64,000 nucleotides of DNA, taken from contig NC_003197.2 in NCBI RefSeq assembly GCF_000006945.2, forward strand, positions 4,092,001-4,156,000. The letters are read 5' to 3'. The DNA is from Salmonella enterica subsp. enterica serovar Typhimurium str. LT2 (lineage in GTDB: Bacteria; Pseudomonadota; Gammaproteobacteria; Enterobacterales; Enterobacteriaceae). Shown here piece by piece: positions 35,086 to 45,134 of this stretch. Below the pieces are notes generated by a model. It was not told the DNA's origin, searched no databases, and was given only the letters and a program-made list of their open reading frames with translations. Positions within the stretch are counted from its first letter, which is position 1. Each line of letters opens with the position of its first letter. Position numbers and translations under genes: made by a program.

Positions 35086-36189
35086 GTGAAGTTACTCACC
35101 GCTTTATCTGAGCTAATCAGTATTTTTTTATTCACGACCATTTTTATTTTTCTTGCGCGAAAAGTAGCCATAAAAATTGGTTTAGTGGATAAACCAAACT
35201 TTCGTAAACGACATCAGGGCGTTATCCCATTAGTCGGCGGGATTTCTGTGTTTGCAGGAATCTGCTTTATGTTTGGCCTCTCGGATTACTACATACCGCA
35301 CTTATCGCTATATCTTATTTGCGCTGGTGTATTGGTTTTTGTTGGTGCGATGGATGACCGTTTTGATATCAGTGTAAAAATTCGTGCTGTGGTTCAGGCT
35401 GTTATTGCGGTTGTAATGATGGTTATCGCAAAACTTCACTTAGGTAGCCTTGGTTACATCTTTGGGCCTTGGGAGTTAGTGCTTGGCCCCTTTGGCTATT
35501 TCCTTACTCTGTTTGCGGTATGGGCGGCGATCAACGCTTTCAATATGGTGGACGGTATTGACGGCCTGCTGGGTGGGTTATCCAGCGTCTCATTTGCGGC
35601 GATGGGGCTGATTTTATGGTTTGATGGTCAGACTAGTCTGGCAATGTGGTGCTTTGCCATGATCGCCGCGATTCTGCCTTACATTATGCTTAATCTCGGT
35701 ATTTTGGGGCGGCGTTACAAAGTCTTTATGGGCGATGCCGGTAGTACACTGATTGGCTTTACCGTCATCTGGCTCTTACTGGAAACGACGCAGGGGAAAA
35801 CTCACTCTATCAGCCCGGTTACCGCGCTATGGATTATCGCTATTCCATTGATGGATATGGTGGCGATTATGTATCGCCGTCTGCGTAAAGGGATGAGCCC
35901 CTTTTCCCCTGATCGCCAACATATTCATCATTTGGTTATGCGAGCAGGGTTTACTTCCCGCCAGGCATTTGTTCTTATTACGCTCGCAGCGGCGATTCTG
36001 GCGGGAGTAGGCGTAACGGCAGAATACTCTCATTTTGTTCCTGAATGGGTTATGTTGGTGCTCTTTTTGCTAGCATTCTTCCTCTATGGCTACTGCATTA
36101 AGCGGGCCTGGAAGGTGGCGAGATTTATTAAGCGTGTGAAGCGTCGCCTGCGCAGGCAACGTGAGAACCGGCCAAACTTAACCAAGTAA
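35086..36189 (+). CDS. wecA: UDP-GlcNAc:undecaprenyl-phosphate GlcNAc-1-phosphate transferase WecA
   Basis: First enzyme of enterobacterial common antigen (ECA), and of many O antigens: it makes undecaprenyl-PP-GlcNAc at the inner membrane. The 367-residue protein has about 11 membrane segments and the family motifs FVGAMDDRFDI (catalytic Asp pair, about 85-95), NAFNMVDGIDGLLGG (about 150) and DRQHIHHL (about 276). GTG 35086 is chosen by family length, with GAGAG about 9 bases upstream; ATG 35059 (after AAGGA, but too close to it) would add nine residues. Leader 34902-35085 has no other gene. Confidence 0.94.
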   Translation: MKLLTALSELISIFLFTTIFIFLARKVAIKIGLVDKPNFRKRHQGVIPLVGGISVFAGICFMFGLSDYYIPHLSLYLICAGVLVFVGAMDDRFDISVKIRAVVQAVIAVVMMVIAKLHLGSLGYIFGPWELVLGPFGYFLTLFAVWAAINAFNMVDGIDGLLGGLSSVSFAAMGLILWFDGQTSLAMWCFAMIAAILPYIMLNLGILGRRYKVFMGDAGSTLIGFTVIWLLLETTQGKTHSISPVTALWIIAIPLMDMVAIMYRRLRKGMSPFSPDRQHIHHLVMRAGFTSRQAFVLITLAAAILAGVGVTAEYSHFVPEWVMLVLFLLAFFLYGYCIKRAWKVARFIKRVKRRLRRQRENRPNLTK

Positions 36190-36200
36190 ATGAGGATACG

Positions 36201-37247
36201 ATGACACAACCATTACCGGGGGCACGCGCGGTGAGCGCTGAAAATGAACTGGATATTCGCGGGTTGTTTCGTACTTTATGGGCTGGCAAATTCTGGATTA
36301 TCGGCATTGGCCTGCTATTTGCCCTTATCGCGTTAGCCTATACCTTTTTTGCTCGTCAGGAGTGGAGTGCGACGGCGATCACCGATCGCCCAACCGTAAA
36401 TATGTTGGGCGGTTATTACTCCCAGCAGCAGTTTCTGCGCAACCTGGATATTAAGACCGATCCTGCTTCTTCTGATAAGCCCTCGGTGATGGATGAAGCG
36501 TATAAAGAGTTCATCATGCAACTTGCCTCCTGGGATACGCGTCGCGATTTCTGGTTACAGACGGACTATTACAAGCAGCGAATGGTCGGGAATAGCAAAG
36601 CTGATGCGGCGATGCTTGATGAACTGATCAATAACATACAGTTTACGCCCGGCGATTTTACACGCGCCATCAACGACAATGTGAAGCTGATTGCTGAAAC
36701 TGCGCCGGACGCCAATAATCTGCTGCGTCAGTATGTCGCATTCGCCAGCCAGCGGGCGGCGAGCCATCTGAATGATGAATTAAAAGGTGCCTGGGCTGCG
36801 CGTACCGTGCAGATGAAAGCCCAGGTCAAACGGCAGGAGGAGGTTGCGAAAGCGATCTATTCGCGTCGTGTAAACAGTATTGAGCAGGCGCTCAAAATTG
36901 CGGAACAACATAATATTTCTCGTAGCGCGACGGATGTCCCGGCGGATGAATTACCGGACTCAGAGCTTTTTTTACTCGGTCGCCCTATGTTGCAGGCGCG
37001 TCTTGAAAATCTGCAAGCGGTTGGCCCTGCGTTCGATTTGGACTACTTTCAAAATCGGGCAATGTTGAATACGCTTAATGTGGGGCCGACCCTGGACCCT
37101 CGTTTTCAGACCTATCGTTATTTGCGTACGCCGGAAGAACCGGTAAAACGTGATAGCCCACGCCGAGCCTTCCTGATGATCATGTGGGGTATCGTTGGGG
37201 CGCTAATCGGTGCGGGCGTTGCCTTAACCCGTCGCCGCACGATTTAG
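36201..37247 (+). CDS. wzzE: ECA chain-length regulator WzzE
   Basis: Polysaccharide co-polymerase that sets the length of ECA chains and the size of cyclic ECA. The 348-residue protein has the Wzz layout: a first membrane segment ([19 protein letters not shown], about 32-50), a long periplasmic helical domain, and a second segment near the C-terminus ([19 protein letters not shown], about 323-341) preceded by the Pro-rich [13 protein letters not shown]. It follows wecA by 11 bases. A strong hairpin separates it from wecB. Confidence 0.95.
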   Translation: MTQPLPGARAVSAENELDIRGLFRTLWAGKFWIIGIGLLFALIALAYTFFARQEWSATAITDRPTVNMLGGYYSQQQFLRNLDIKTDPASSDKPSVMDEAYKEFIMQLASWDTRRDFWLQTDYYKQRMVGNSKADAAMLDELINNIQFTPGDFTRAINDNVKLIAETAPDANNLLRQYVAFASQRAASHLNDELKGAWAARTVQMKAQVKRQEEVAKAIYSRRVNSIEQALKIAEQHNISRSATDVPADELPDSELFLLGRPMLQARLENLQAVGPAFDLDYFQNRAMLNTLNVGPTLDPRFQTYRYLRTPEEPVKRDSPRRAFLMIMWGIVGALIGAGVALTRRRTI

Positions 37248-37258
37248 CAACACCTCTG

Positions 37259-37282
37259 CAGTAGGGGGCTGGGCCCCTACTG
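37259..37282 (+). repeat. Perfect 9-bp GC-rich hairpin between wzzE and wecB
   Basis: CAGTAGGGG and CCCCTACTG pair with a 6-base loop (GCTGGG). It starts 12 bases after the wzzE stop and ends 20 bases before the wecB GTG. No T tract follows, so it is not a typical terminator. It may set mRNA decay or lower wecB translation inside the operon. Confidence 0.6.
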
Positions 37283-37302
37283 TCTATTCGAAGAGAATCG
37301 AT

Positions 37303-38433
37303 GTGAAAGTACTGACTGTATTTGGTACACGACCGGAGGCCATTAAGATGGCGCCTCTGGTCCATGCGCTGGAAAAAGATCCTCATTTCGAGGCCAAAGT
37401 ATGCGTTACTGCGCAGCATCGGGAGATGCTTGATCAGGTATTAACTCTTTTTTCTATTGTGCCTGATTACGATCTCAACATTATGCAGCCGGGACAGGGG
37501 TTGACGGAAATTACCTGCCGAATTCTGGAGGGATTAAAGCCGATCCTGGCAGATTTTAAACCTGATGTGGTGCTGGTTCATGGCGATACCACCACTACGA
37601 TTGCTACCAGCCTGGCGGCTTTCTATCAACGAATTCCGGTAGGGCACGTAGAAGCCGGGTTGCGAACCGGCGATCTCTATTCCCCCTGGCCGGAAGAGGC
37701 AAACCGCACGCTGACCGGACATCTGGCGATGTACCACTTTGCGCCGACGGAAAACTCGCGGCAGAATCTGTTGCGGGAGAACATTCCGGATGAGCGCATT
37801 TTTGTCACTGGCAATACCGTTATCGACGCGCTGATCTGGGTACGCGATCGCGTTCTGACGAGCGATACATTACAGGCTGAACTGGCCGAGCAGTATCCTT
37901 TCCTCAACGCGAATAAGAAGATGATTTTAGTGACCGGTCATCGGCGTGAAAGCTTTGGTCAGGGCTTTGAGCATATCTGCCAGGCGCTGGCGGAAATCGC
38001 CGCCGCGAACCAGAATGTGCAAATTGTCTATCCGGTGCATCTCAATCCCAACGTCAGCGAACCTGTCAACCGTATCCTCGGCCATGTTGAAAACGTGGTA
38101 CTGATTGAGCCGCAGGACTACTTACCTTTTGTCTGGCTGATGAATCACGCCTGGCTCATTCTGACCGATTCCGGCGGTATTCAGGAAGAAGCGCCGTCAT
38201 TAGGTAAGCCGGTATTGGTCATGCGTGAAACCACAGAGCGTCCGGAAGCCATTACCGCTGGTACGGTAAGACTGATCGGCACGGACTCCCGGCGCATTGT
38301 GGCGGAAGTTATGCGTCTGCTGCACGACGAAAATGAATATCAAACCATGAGCCGCGCCCATAATCCTTATGGTGACGGGCAATCATGCGCGCGCATTTTA
38401 CAGGCGTTAAAAAGTTATCGGGTATCGTTATGA
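37303..38433 (+). CDS. wecB: UDP-N-acetylglucosamine 2-epimerase WecB (GTG start)
   Basis: Converts UDP-GlcNAc to UDP-ManNAc for the second ECA sugar. The 376-residue protein has the family start [17 protein letters not shown], the loop VHGDTTTT (about 93-100), [11 protein letters not shown] (about 114), TGHRRESFG (about 211) and the UDP-binding [10 protein letters not shown] (about 290). GTG 37303 follows an AAGAGAA SD. The stop overlaps the wecC start by 4 bases. Confidence 0.96.
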   Translation: MKVLTVFGTRPEAIKMAPLVHALEKDPHFEAKVCVTAQHREMLDQVLTLFSIVPDYDLNIMQPGQGLTEITCRILEGLKPILADFKPDVVLVHGDTTTTIATSLAAFYQRIPVGHVEAGLRTGDLYSPWPEEANRTLTGHLAMYHFAPTENSRQNLLRENIPDERIFVTGNTVIDALIWVRDRVLTSDTLQAELAEQYPFLNANKKMILVTGHRRESFGQGFEHICQALAEIAAANQNVQIVYPVHLNPNVSEPVNRILGHVENVVLIEPQDYLPFVWLMNHAWLILTDSGGIQEEAPSLGKPVLVMRETTERPEAITAGTVRLIGTDSRRIVAEVMRLLHDENEYQTMSRAHNPYGDGQSCARILQALKSYRVSL

Positions 38434-39692
38434 GTTTTACGACCATTTCTGTTATTGGGCTGGGGTATATCGGATTACCGACTGCGGCCGCTTTTGCTTC
38501 CCGCCAGAAGCAGGTTATCGGCGTGGATATCAACCAACATGCGGTAGACATTATAAATCGCGGTGAAATTCACATCGTGGAGCCGGCGTTGGGCAATGTG
38601 GTGAAGATGGCGGTGGAGGGCGGCTTTCTGCGTGCGACGACGACACCTGTCGAGGCCGATGCGTACCTGATTGCCGTGCCGACACCATTCAAAGGCGATC
38701 ACGACCCTGACATGGCCTATGTCGAAGCCGCGGCGAAATCCATTGCGCCAGTATTAAAAAAAGGGGCACTGGTGATTCTGGAATCAACATCGCCGGTCGG
38801 CGCAACGGAGCAAATGGCTGGCTGGCTGGCCGGGATGCGCACGGATCTGACCTTTCCCCAGCAGGCGGGCGAGCAGGCCGATGTGAATATCGCCTATTGT
38901 CCGGAGCGTGTGCTGCCGGGTCAGGTGATGGTGGAACTCATTAAAAATGACCGCGTGATTGGCGGTATGACGCCAGTATGTTCGGCTCGCGCCAGCGCGC
39001 TGTACAAAATTTTCCTTGAGGGCGAATGCGTTGTCACCAACTCGCGCACCGCGGAGATGTGCAAACTGACGGAAAATAGCTTCCGTGATGTGAATATCGC
39101 CTTTGCGAATGAATTGTCGCTGATTTGCGCCGAACAGGGGATTAACGTTTGGGAATTGATCCGCCTGGCGAACCGCCATCCGCGCGTCAATATTTTGCAG
39201 CCGGGCCCAGGCGTTGGCGGGCACTGCATTGCGGTCGATCCGTGGTTTATTGTGGCGCAAAATCCGCAGCAGGCGAGACTGATTCGCACCGCGCGTGAAG
39301 TGAACGACGGCAAACCGCACTGGGTGGTCGATCAGGTAAAAGCCGCGGTCACAGATTGCCTGGCGGCCACCGATAAACGCGCCAGCGAAGTGAAAATCGC
39401 CTGTTTTGGGCTGGCCTTTAAGCCGAATATCGACGATCTGCGCGAAAGCCCGGCGATGGGGATCGCGCAAAGTATCGCCCGCTGGCACAGCGGCGAAACC
39501 CTGGTCGTCGAACCGAATATCCGTCAGTTGCCGAAAAAATTGGACGGACTTTGTACGCTGGCGAAACTGGACGCGGCGCTGGCCGCCGCCGATGTGCTGG
39601 TGATGCTGGTCGATCACGACGAATTTAAAGCGATTCCCGGCGATGCGGTTCATCAACGTTATGTGGTTGATACCAAAGGAGTCTGGCGCTGA
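38430..39692 (+). CDS. wecC: UDP-N-acetyl-D-mannosamine dehydrogenase WecC
   Basis: NAD-dependent four-electron oxidation of UDP-ManNAc to UDP-ManNAcA. The 420-residue protein is a UDP-glucose/GDP-mannose dehydrogenase: Rossmann [14 protein letters not shown] at residues 10-23, TSPVGATE (about 120), the central dimer domain with [16 protein letters not shown], the catalytic Cys in [13 protein letters not shown] (about 266) and a second Rossmann domain with [13 protein letters not shown] (about 331). ATG 38430 overlaps wecB by 4 bases. Confidence 0.96.
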   Translation: MSFTTISVIGLGYIGLPTAAAFASRQKQVIGVDINQHAVDIINRGEIHIVEPALGNVVKMAVEGGFLRATTTPVEADAYLIAVPTPFKGDHDPDMAYVEAAAKSIAPVLKKGALVILESTSPVGATEQMAGWLAGMRTDLTFPQQAGEQADVNIAYCPERVLPGQVMVELIKNDRVIGGMTPVCSARASALYKIFLEGECVVTNSRTAEMCKLTENSFRDVNIAFANELSLICAEQGINVWELIRLANRHPRVNILQPGPGVGGHCIAVDPWFIVAQNPQQARLIRTAREVNDGKPHWVVDQVKAAVTDCLAATDKRASEVKIACFGLAFKPNIDDLRESPAMGIAQSIARWHSGETLVVEPNIRQLPKKLDGLCTLAKLDAALAAADVLVMLVDHDEFKAIPGDAVHQRYVVDTKGVWR

Positions 39693-40759
39693 TGAAACGC
39701 ATTCTGGTGACCGGCGGCGCAGGCTTTATCGGATCTGCGGTGGTGCGGCATATCATCCATGAAACGGCAGACGCGGTGGTGGTGGTGGATAAACTCACCT
39801 ATGCGGGCAACCTGATGTCTCTGGCGTCGGTGGCGCAAAGCGACCGTTTCGCCTTTGAGAAGGTGGATATCTGCGATCGGGCATCACTGGAGCGAGTTTT
39901 CCAGCAGTATCAGCCCGATAGCGTGATGCACCTGGCGGCGGAAAGCCATGTAGACCGTTCCATCGACGGCCCGGCGGCGTTTATTGAAACGAATATCGTT
40001 GGTACTTACACCTTGCTGGAAGCCGCTCGCGCTTACTGGTCCGCGCTTGACGCGGACGCTAAAGCGGCGTTCCGCTTCCACCATATCTCCACCGATGAAG
40101 TGTATGGCGATCTGCATACTGCAGACGATTTCTTCACCGAAACCACGCCATATGCGCCAAGCAGCCCTTATTCCGCCTCCAAAGCCAGCAGCGACCATCT
40201 GGTACGCGCCTGGTTACGTACCTACGGTCTGCCTACGCTTGTCACCAACTGCTCTAATAACTACGGGCCCTACCATTTCCCGGAAAAACTGATCCCGCTG
40301 ATGATTCTGAACGCGCTGGCGGGTAAACCATTGCCGGTCTATGGCAACGGTCAGCAAATTCGCGACTGGCTGTATGTGGAGGATCATGCCCGTGCGTTGT
40401 ATCACGTGGTGACGAACGGCGCGGTGGGTGAAACGTATAATATCGGCGGTCATAACGAACGTAAAAATCTGGATGTGGTCAGGACGATCTGCGCTCTACT
40501 GGAGGAACTGGCCCCGCAAAAACCGCAGGGTGTGGTGAATTATCACGATCTGATTACCTTCGTCGACGATCGCCCCGGCCATGACTTACGTTATGCCATC
40601 GACGCGTCGAAAATCGCCCGCGAGCTGGGCTGGACGCCGCAGGAAACCTTCGAAAGCGGGATGCGAAAAACCGTTCAGTGGTATCTCGCCAATGAGGCCT
40701 GGTGGAAACCCGTGCAGGATGGCAGTTATCAGGGCGAACGCTTAGGACTGAAACGCTAA
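39692..40759 (+). CDS. rffG: dTDP-glucose 4,6-dehydratase RffG
   Basis: Makes dTDP-4-keto-6-deoxyglucose, the precursor of dTDP-Fuc4NAc. The 355-residue short-chain dehydrogenase/reductase has the NAD loop [12 protein letters not shown] (residues 7-18), the catalytic Asp-Glu in STDEVYGD (about 132-139) and [10 protein letters not shown] (about 160-169). It shares one base with the wecC stop. Its substrate, dTDP-glucose, would normally come from the next gene, rffH, which is broken here; the O-antigen paralogue RfbA is the likely other source. Confidence 0.96.
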   Translation: MKRILVTGGAGFIGSAVVRHIIHETADAVVVVDKLTYAGNLMSLASVAQSDRFAFEKVDICDRASLERVFQQYQPDSVMHLAAESHVDRSIDGPAAFIETNIVGTYTLLEAARAYWSALDADAKAAFRFHHISTDEVYGDLHTADDFFTETTPYAPSSPYSASKASSDHLVRAWLRTYGLPTLVTNCSNNYGPYHFPEKLIPLMILNALAGKPLPVYGNGQQIRDWLYVEDHARALYHVVTNGAVGETYNIGGHNERKNLDVVRTICALLEELAPQKPQGVVNYHDLITFVDDRPGHDLRYAIDASKIARELGWTPQETFESGMRKTVQWYLANEAWWKPVQDGSYQGERLGLKR

Positions 40760-40791
40760 ACGGCAGGTTCTTACTCCTGGAGGAGAAACGA

Positions 40792-41016
40792 ATGAAAGGC
40801 ATCATTCTGGCGGGAGGTTCCGGTACCCGGTTGCATCCCATTACGCGCGGCGTATCAAAGCGCCAGGGCTTCAAAATTGCCTGTCTGGAGGAGATTGCCT
40901 GGCGCAACGGCTGGCTGGATGATGATGGTTTGAAACGCGCCGCCAGTCAGCTTGAAAAAACCGGCTATGGCCAATATTTACTGGAGTTGCTCCGTGCCCG
41001 TCCGCGCCAGTATTGA
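40792..41016 (+). pseudogene. rffH: Glucose-1-phosphate thymidylyltransferase RffH with a large in-frame internal deletion
   Basis: The open frame has 74 codons. Residues 1-23 (MKGIILAGGSGTRLHPITRG and V-S-K) are the normal RffH/RmlA N-terminus with the nucleotide loop. Residues 24-74 (RQGFKIACLEEIAWRNGWLD to the end RARPRQY) are its normal C-terminus. The two are joined at 40860/40861. Against the usual 293 residues, about 219 codons (657 bp) are missing with the frame kept. All central dTTP, Glc-1-P and metal-binding segments are lost, so no enzyme activity is expected. The SD and the wecD start inside the 3' end are intact, so the deletion is probably non-polar. Confidence 0.9.
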
Positions 41017-41671
41017 ACCGTTACTCTGGGAAAATACGTTCTTTGGCGTGAATAGCGGCATTGTGCGTATCGATGCCTCAGCGCCCGAATTAACGCCAGA
41101 AGCACTGCAGGCGTGGCAACGCGTGCAGGTAAAAGTGCCGGCTGAAAACATCGCCTGGCTGTCGGCGTTGCAATCGCTGGGATTCTCTTTGGTTGAAGGC
41201 GAGGTGGATTTTGCGTTGCCGGTAAAAGGGCATCGCGACCAGCATGGCGCGGAAATTGCACACCTTACGGACATTCCTGCTTTGCGTCAGTTGGCCGGAG
41301 AGGCGTTTACGCAGAGTCGTTTTCGCGCGCCGTGGTATGCGCCCGACGCCAGCGCCCGTTTTTACGCCCAGTGGATTGAGAATGCGGTACGCGGCACGTT
41401 TGATCACCAATGCCTGGTGCTTCGCACGGAGACAGGCGCTATCCGCGGTTACGTCTCGCTGCGGGAATTGAATGATACCGACGCGCGCATTGGCCTGTTG
41501 GCCGGACGCGGCGCGGGAGCGGAACTTATGCAGGCGGCGATCTGTTGGGCGCAGAGTCGCGGCAAAGCAACATTGCGGGTGGCGACCCAGTTGGGCAACA
41601 CCGCCGCGCTTAAACGTTACATACAAAGCGGTGCCAACATCGAAAGCACTGCGTACTGGTTATACAGGTGA
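40994..41671 (+). CDS. wecD: dTDP-4-amino-4,6-dideoxygalactose N-acetyltransferase WecD (GTG start)
   Basis: Acetylates dTDP-Fuc4N with acetyl-CoA to give dTDP-Fuc4NAc, the third ECA sugar donor. The 225-residue protein has a C-terminal GNAT domain, seen in [21 protein letters not shown] followed by [17 protein letters not shown] (acetyl-CoA loop) and [24 protein letters not shown] 40994 gives the family start V-P-V-R-A-S-I-E and overlaps the rffH remnant by 23 bases, with CTGGAG upstream. Confidence 0.95.
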   Translation: MPVRASIEPLLWENTFFGVNSGIVRIDASAPELTPEALQAWQRVQVKVPAENIAWLSALQSLGFSLVEGEVDFALPVKGHRDQHGAEIAHLTDIPALRQLAGEAFTQSRFRAPWYAPDASARFYAQWIENAVRGTFDHQCLVLRTETGAIRGYVSLRELNDTDARIGLLAGRGAGAELMQAAICWAQSRGKATLRVATQLGNTAALKRYIQSGANIESTAYWLYR

Positions 41672-41675
41672 CAAC

Positions 41676-42806
41676 ATGATTCCTTTTAATGCGCCGCCGG
41701 TGGTGGGAACCGAACTCGAATACATGCAGTCTGCAATGAGCAGCGGCAAACTGTGCGGCGACGGCGGCTTTACGCGTCGTTGCCAGCAGTGGCTGGAGCA
41801 ACATTTCGGCAGCGCGAAGGTGTTGCTAACGCCTTCCTGTACCGCATCGCTGGAGATGGCGGCTCTGTTGTTGGATATTCAGCCCGGCGATGAAGTGATC
41901 ATGCCGAGCTTTACGTTTGTCTCCACCGCTAACGCTTTTGTCCTGCGCGGCGCGAAAATTGTGTTTGTCGATATTCGTCCGGATACGATGAATATTGACG
42001 AAACGCTGATTGAGGCGGCGATTACTGATAAAACCCGCGCTATCGTGCCGGTACACTACGCTGGCGTCGCTTGTGAAATGGACGTCATCATGGCGCTGGC
42101 GGATAAGTATAATCTGTTCGTTGTCGAGGATGCCGCCCAGGGTGTGATGTCCACGTACAAAGGGCGCGCATTAGGGACGATCGGTCACATCGGCTGTTTT
42201 AGCTTCCATGAAACCAAAAATTACACCGCTGGCGGCGAAGGCGGCGCGACGCTGATCAACGATCGTACGCTAATTGAACGCGCGGAGATCATCCGCGAAA
42301 AAGGCACCAACCGTAGCCAGTTCTTCCGTGGTCAGGTGGATAAATACACCTGGCGGGATATCGGCTCCAGTTATTTGATGTCCGATCTGCAGGCTGCCTA
42401 TCTGTGGGCGCAACTGGAGGCCGCCGATCGTATCAATCAACAGCGTCTGTCGCTGTGGCAGACTTACTACGATGCGTTAACGCCGCTGGCGCGCGCCGGG
42501 CGTTTCGAGCTGCCTTCTATTCCGGAAAACTGCGGGCATAATGCCCATATGTTTTACATCAAACTGCGGGATATCGCCGATCGCAGCGCGCTGATTAATT
42601 TCCTGAAAGAGGCGGAAATCATGGCGGTATTCCATTACATTCCGCTGCATGATTGTCCGGCGGGCGATAAATTCGGCGAGTTTATCGGGGACGATGTCTA
42701 CACCACAAAAGAGAGCGAACGTTTGTTGCGTCTGCCGCTGTTTTATAACCTTGCGCCCGTCGATCAACGAACGGTGATTACTACCTTGCTAAATTATTTC
42801 TCCTGA
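41676..42806 (+). CDS. wecE: dTDP-4-keto-6-deoxyglucose transaminase WecE
   Basis: PLP aminotransferase that makes dTDP-Fuc4N using glutamate. The 376-residue DegT/DnrJ/EryC1 protein has TPSCTASLEMAALLLDI (about 50), VEDAAQGVMSTYKGR (Asp contacting PLP, about 153) and the PLP Lys in FSFHETKNYTAGGEGG (about 181). ATG 41676 follows CAGGTG after the wecD stop by 4 bases; 68 further codons are open upstream over wecD but are a different reading frame of that gene. Confidence 0.96.
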   Translation: MIPFNAPPVVGTELEYMQSAMSSGKLCGDGGFTRRCQQWLEQHFGSAKVLLTPSCTASLEMAALLLDIQPGDEVIMPSFTFVSTANAFVLRGAKIVFVDIRPDTMNIDETLIEAAITDKTRAIVPVHYAGVACEMDVIMALADKYNLFVVEDAAQGVMSTYKGRALGTIGHIGCFSFHETKNYTAGGEGGATLINDRTLIERAEIIREKGTNRSQFFRGQVDKYTWRDIGSSYLMSDLQAAYLWAQLEAADRINQQRLSLWQTYYDALTPLARAGRFELPSIPENCGHNAHMFYIKLRDIADRSALINFLKEAEIMAVFHYIPLHDCPAGDKFGEFIGDDVYTTKESERLLRLPLFYNLAPVDQRTVITTLLNYFS

Positions 42807-42807
42807 T

Positions 42808-44058
42808 ATGTCGCTTGCTAAAGCCTCCCTGTGGACGGCGGTCAGTACGCTGGTAAAAATTGGCGCCGGACTGCTGGTGGTGAAACTACTGGCCGTCTCT
42901 TTTGGTCCGGCGGGCGTCGGACAAGCGGGTAACTTCCGCCAGATGATTACCGTGCTGGGCGTATTGGCTGGCGCCGGGATATTTAACGGCGTTACCAAAC
43001 TTGTCGCACAACATCATGATAACCCGGCGCAGTTACGTACCGTGGTGGGAACCTCCTCCGCGATGGTATTGGGGTTCTCTACGCTGCTGGCGCTGGTCTT
43101 CTTGCTGGCGGCGGCGCCGATTAGCCAGGGATTGTTCGGTCATACGGACTATCAAGGGCTGGTGCGTCTGGTTGCGCTGGTACAAATGGGGATCGCCTGG
43201 GCGAACCTGCTGCTGGCGCTAATGAAGGGCTTTCGTGACGCGTCGGGTAATGCCTTATCGTTAATTGTCGGCAGCTTTTTGGGCGTCGCCGCCTGGTATC
43301 TCTGCTACCGTGTCGGCGGCTATGAAGGCGCTCTGCTTGGCCTGGCGCTGGTGCCGGCGCTGGTGGTAGTGCCAGCCGGTATAATACTGATTAAGCGCGG
43401 CACCGTCCCGCTACGCTATCTCAAGCCCTCCTGGGACAACGGTCTGGCAGGGCAGCTCAGTAAATTTACCCTGATGGCGCTGATTACCTCCGTTACGATG
43501 CCGGTTGCCTATGTGATGATGCGAAACCAACTGGCCGCGCACTATAGCTGGAGCGATGTCGGGATCTGGCAGGGCGTAAGCAGTATTTCTGACGCCTATC
43601 TGCAATTTATCACCGCCTCCTTCAGCGTTTACCTGTTACCCACGCTCTCACGCCTGACGGAAAAACAGGACATTACGCGTGAAGTGGTAAAAGCGCTGAA
43701 ATTTGTTTTACCGGCGGTTGCGGCGGCGAGTTTTACCGTCTGGCTACTGCGCGATTTTGCTATCTGGCTGCTTTTTTCCGCTAAATTCACCGCGATGCGC
43801 GATCTGTTCGCCTGGCAGTTAGTGGGCGACGTGCTGAAAGTCGGCGCCTATGTTTTCGGTTATCTGGTGATTGCCAAAGCGTCGTTGCGATTTTACATTC
43901 TGGCTGAAATTAGCCAGTTCATTCTGTTAACGGCGTTCGCTCACTGGCTGATTCCCGCTCACGGCGCGCTGGGTGCGGCACAGGCTTATATGGCCACCTA
44001 TATTGTCTATTTTTCACTTTGTTGCGGCGTATTTTTACTCTGGCGTAGGCGAGCATGA
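42808..44058 (+). CDS. wzxE: ECA lipid III flippase WzxE
   Basis: MOP-superfamily flippase that moves the undecaprenyl-PP trisaccharide to the periplasmic face. The 416-residue protein has about 12 membrane segments, beginning with an amphipathic [21 protein letters not shown] and with charged residues inside the membrane as in Wzx proteins. It begins one base after the wecE stop and overlaps wecF by 4 bases. Confidence 0.95.
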   Translation: MSLAKASLWTAVSTLVKIGAGLLVVKLLAVSFGPAGVGQAGNFRQMITVLGVLAGAGIFNGVTKLVAQHHDNPAQLRTVVGTSSAMVLGFSTLLALVFLLAAAPISQGLFGHTDYQGLVRLVALVQMGIAWANLLLALMKGFRDASGNALSLIVGSFLGVAAWYLCYRVGGYEGALLGLALVPALVVVPAGIILIKRGTVPLRYLKPSWDNGLAGQLSKFTLMALITSVTMPVAYVMMRNQLAAHYSWSDVGIWQGVSSISDAYLQFITASFSVYLLPTLSRLTEKQDITREVVKALKFVLPAVAAASFTVWLLRDFAIWLLFSAKFTAMRDLFAWQLVGDVLKVGAYVFGYLVIAKASLRFYILAEISQFILLTAFAHWLIPAHGALGAAQAYMATYIVYFSLCCGVFLLWRRRA

Positions 44059-45134
44059 CTGTACTGATTCACGTCCTGGGATCGGATATCCCTCACCATA
44101 ACCACACCGTGCTGCGGTTTTTCAATGATACGCTGGCCGCCACAAGCGAGCACGCGCGCGAATTTATGGTTGCCGGCGAAGATAACGGCTTCACGGAAAG
44201 CTGCCCGGCGCTCTCGCTTCGTTTTTATGGCAGTAAGAAAGCGCTGGCGCAGGCGGTCATCGCCAAAGCGAAAGCAAATCGTCGACAGAGATTCTTCTTT
44301 CACGGTCAGTTCAACACCAGCCTGTGGCTGGCGCTGTTAAGCGGCGGTATTAAGCCAGCCCAGTTTTACTGGCATATCTGGGGCGCGGATCTCTACGAAG
44401 TGTCCCACGGGCTGAAATTCCGCCTTTTCTACCCGCTTCGTCGTATCGCGCAGGGGCGAGTAGGGGGCGTATTCGCGACGCGCGGCGATCTCAGCTATTT
44501 TGCGCGTCAGCATCCGGACGTACGCGGCGAGTTGCTCTATTTCCCGACGCGCATGGACCCTTCCCTGAATGCTATGGCAAAAGAGCGCCAACGTGCGGGG
44601 AAATTGACCATTTTGGTAGGGAACTCCGGCGATCGCAGTAACCAACACATTGCGGCGTTACGGGCGGTGTATCAGCAGTTTGGCGACACGGTAAACGTGG
44701 TGGTGCCGATGGGCTATCCGGCCAATAACCAGGACTATATTGATGAGGTTCGTCAGGCCGGTCTGGCGCTATTTAGCGCCGAAAATTTACAAATTCTTAG
44801 CGAAAAAATGGAATTTGATGCCTATCTTGCGCTGTTGCGCCAGTGCGACCTCGGTTATTTTATTTTTGCCCGCCAACAGGGGATCGGGACGTTGTGTCTG
44901 CTAATTCAGGCCGATATCCCGTGCGTACTGAATCGCGACAATCCTTTCTGGCAGGATATGGCGGAACAGCATCTGCCCGTCCTGTTTACCACGGACGATC
45001 TTAATGAGCAGGTCGTGCGCGAGGCGCAGCGTCAGCTCGCATCGGTAGATAAAAGCGGCATCACCTTCTTTAGCCCCAACTACCTGCAACCGTGGCATAA
45101 TGCGTTGAGAATCGCCGCAGGAGAAGCCGAATGA
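44055..45134 (+). CDS. wecF: TDP-Fuc4NAc:lipid II Fuc4NAc transferase WecF
   Basis: GT56-family glycosyltransferase that adds Fuc4NAc to lipid II, giving ECA lipid III. The 359-residue protein is soluble or peripheral: it starts [20 protein letters not shown], then has [13 protein letters not shown] (about 105) and a GT-B style donor domain ([16 protein letters not shown], about 186; [15 protein letters not shown], about 275). It overlaps wzxE and wzyE by 4 bases on each side. Confidence 0.94.

Noticed and set aside
38784..39656. 290-codon minus-strand frame opposite wecC
   Set aside because: Antisense to a well-supported gene, Arg/Gln/His-rich, with no ribosome binding site.
41472..41675. 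N-terminal extension of WecE by 68 codons
   Set aside because: The extension runs over wecD in another frame; ATG 41676 gives the family length and start.
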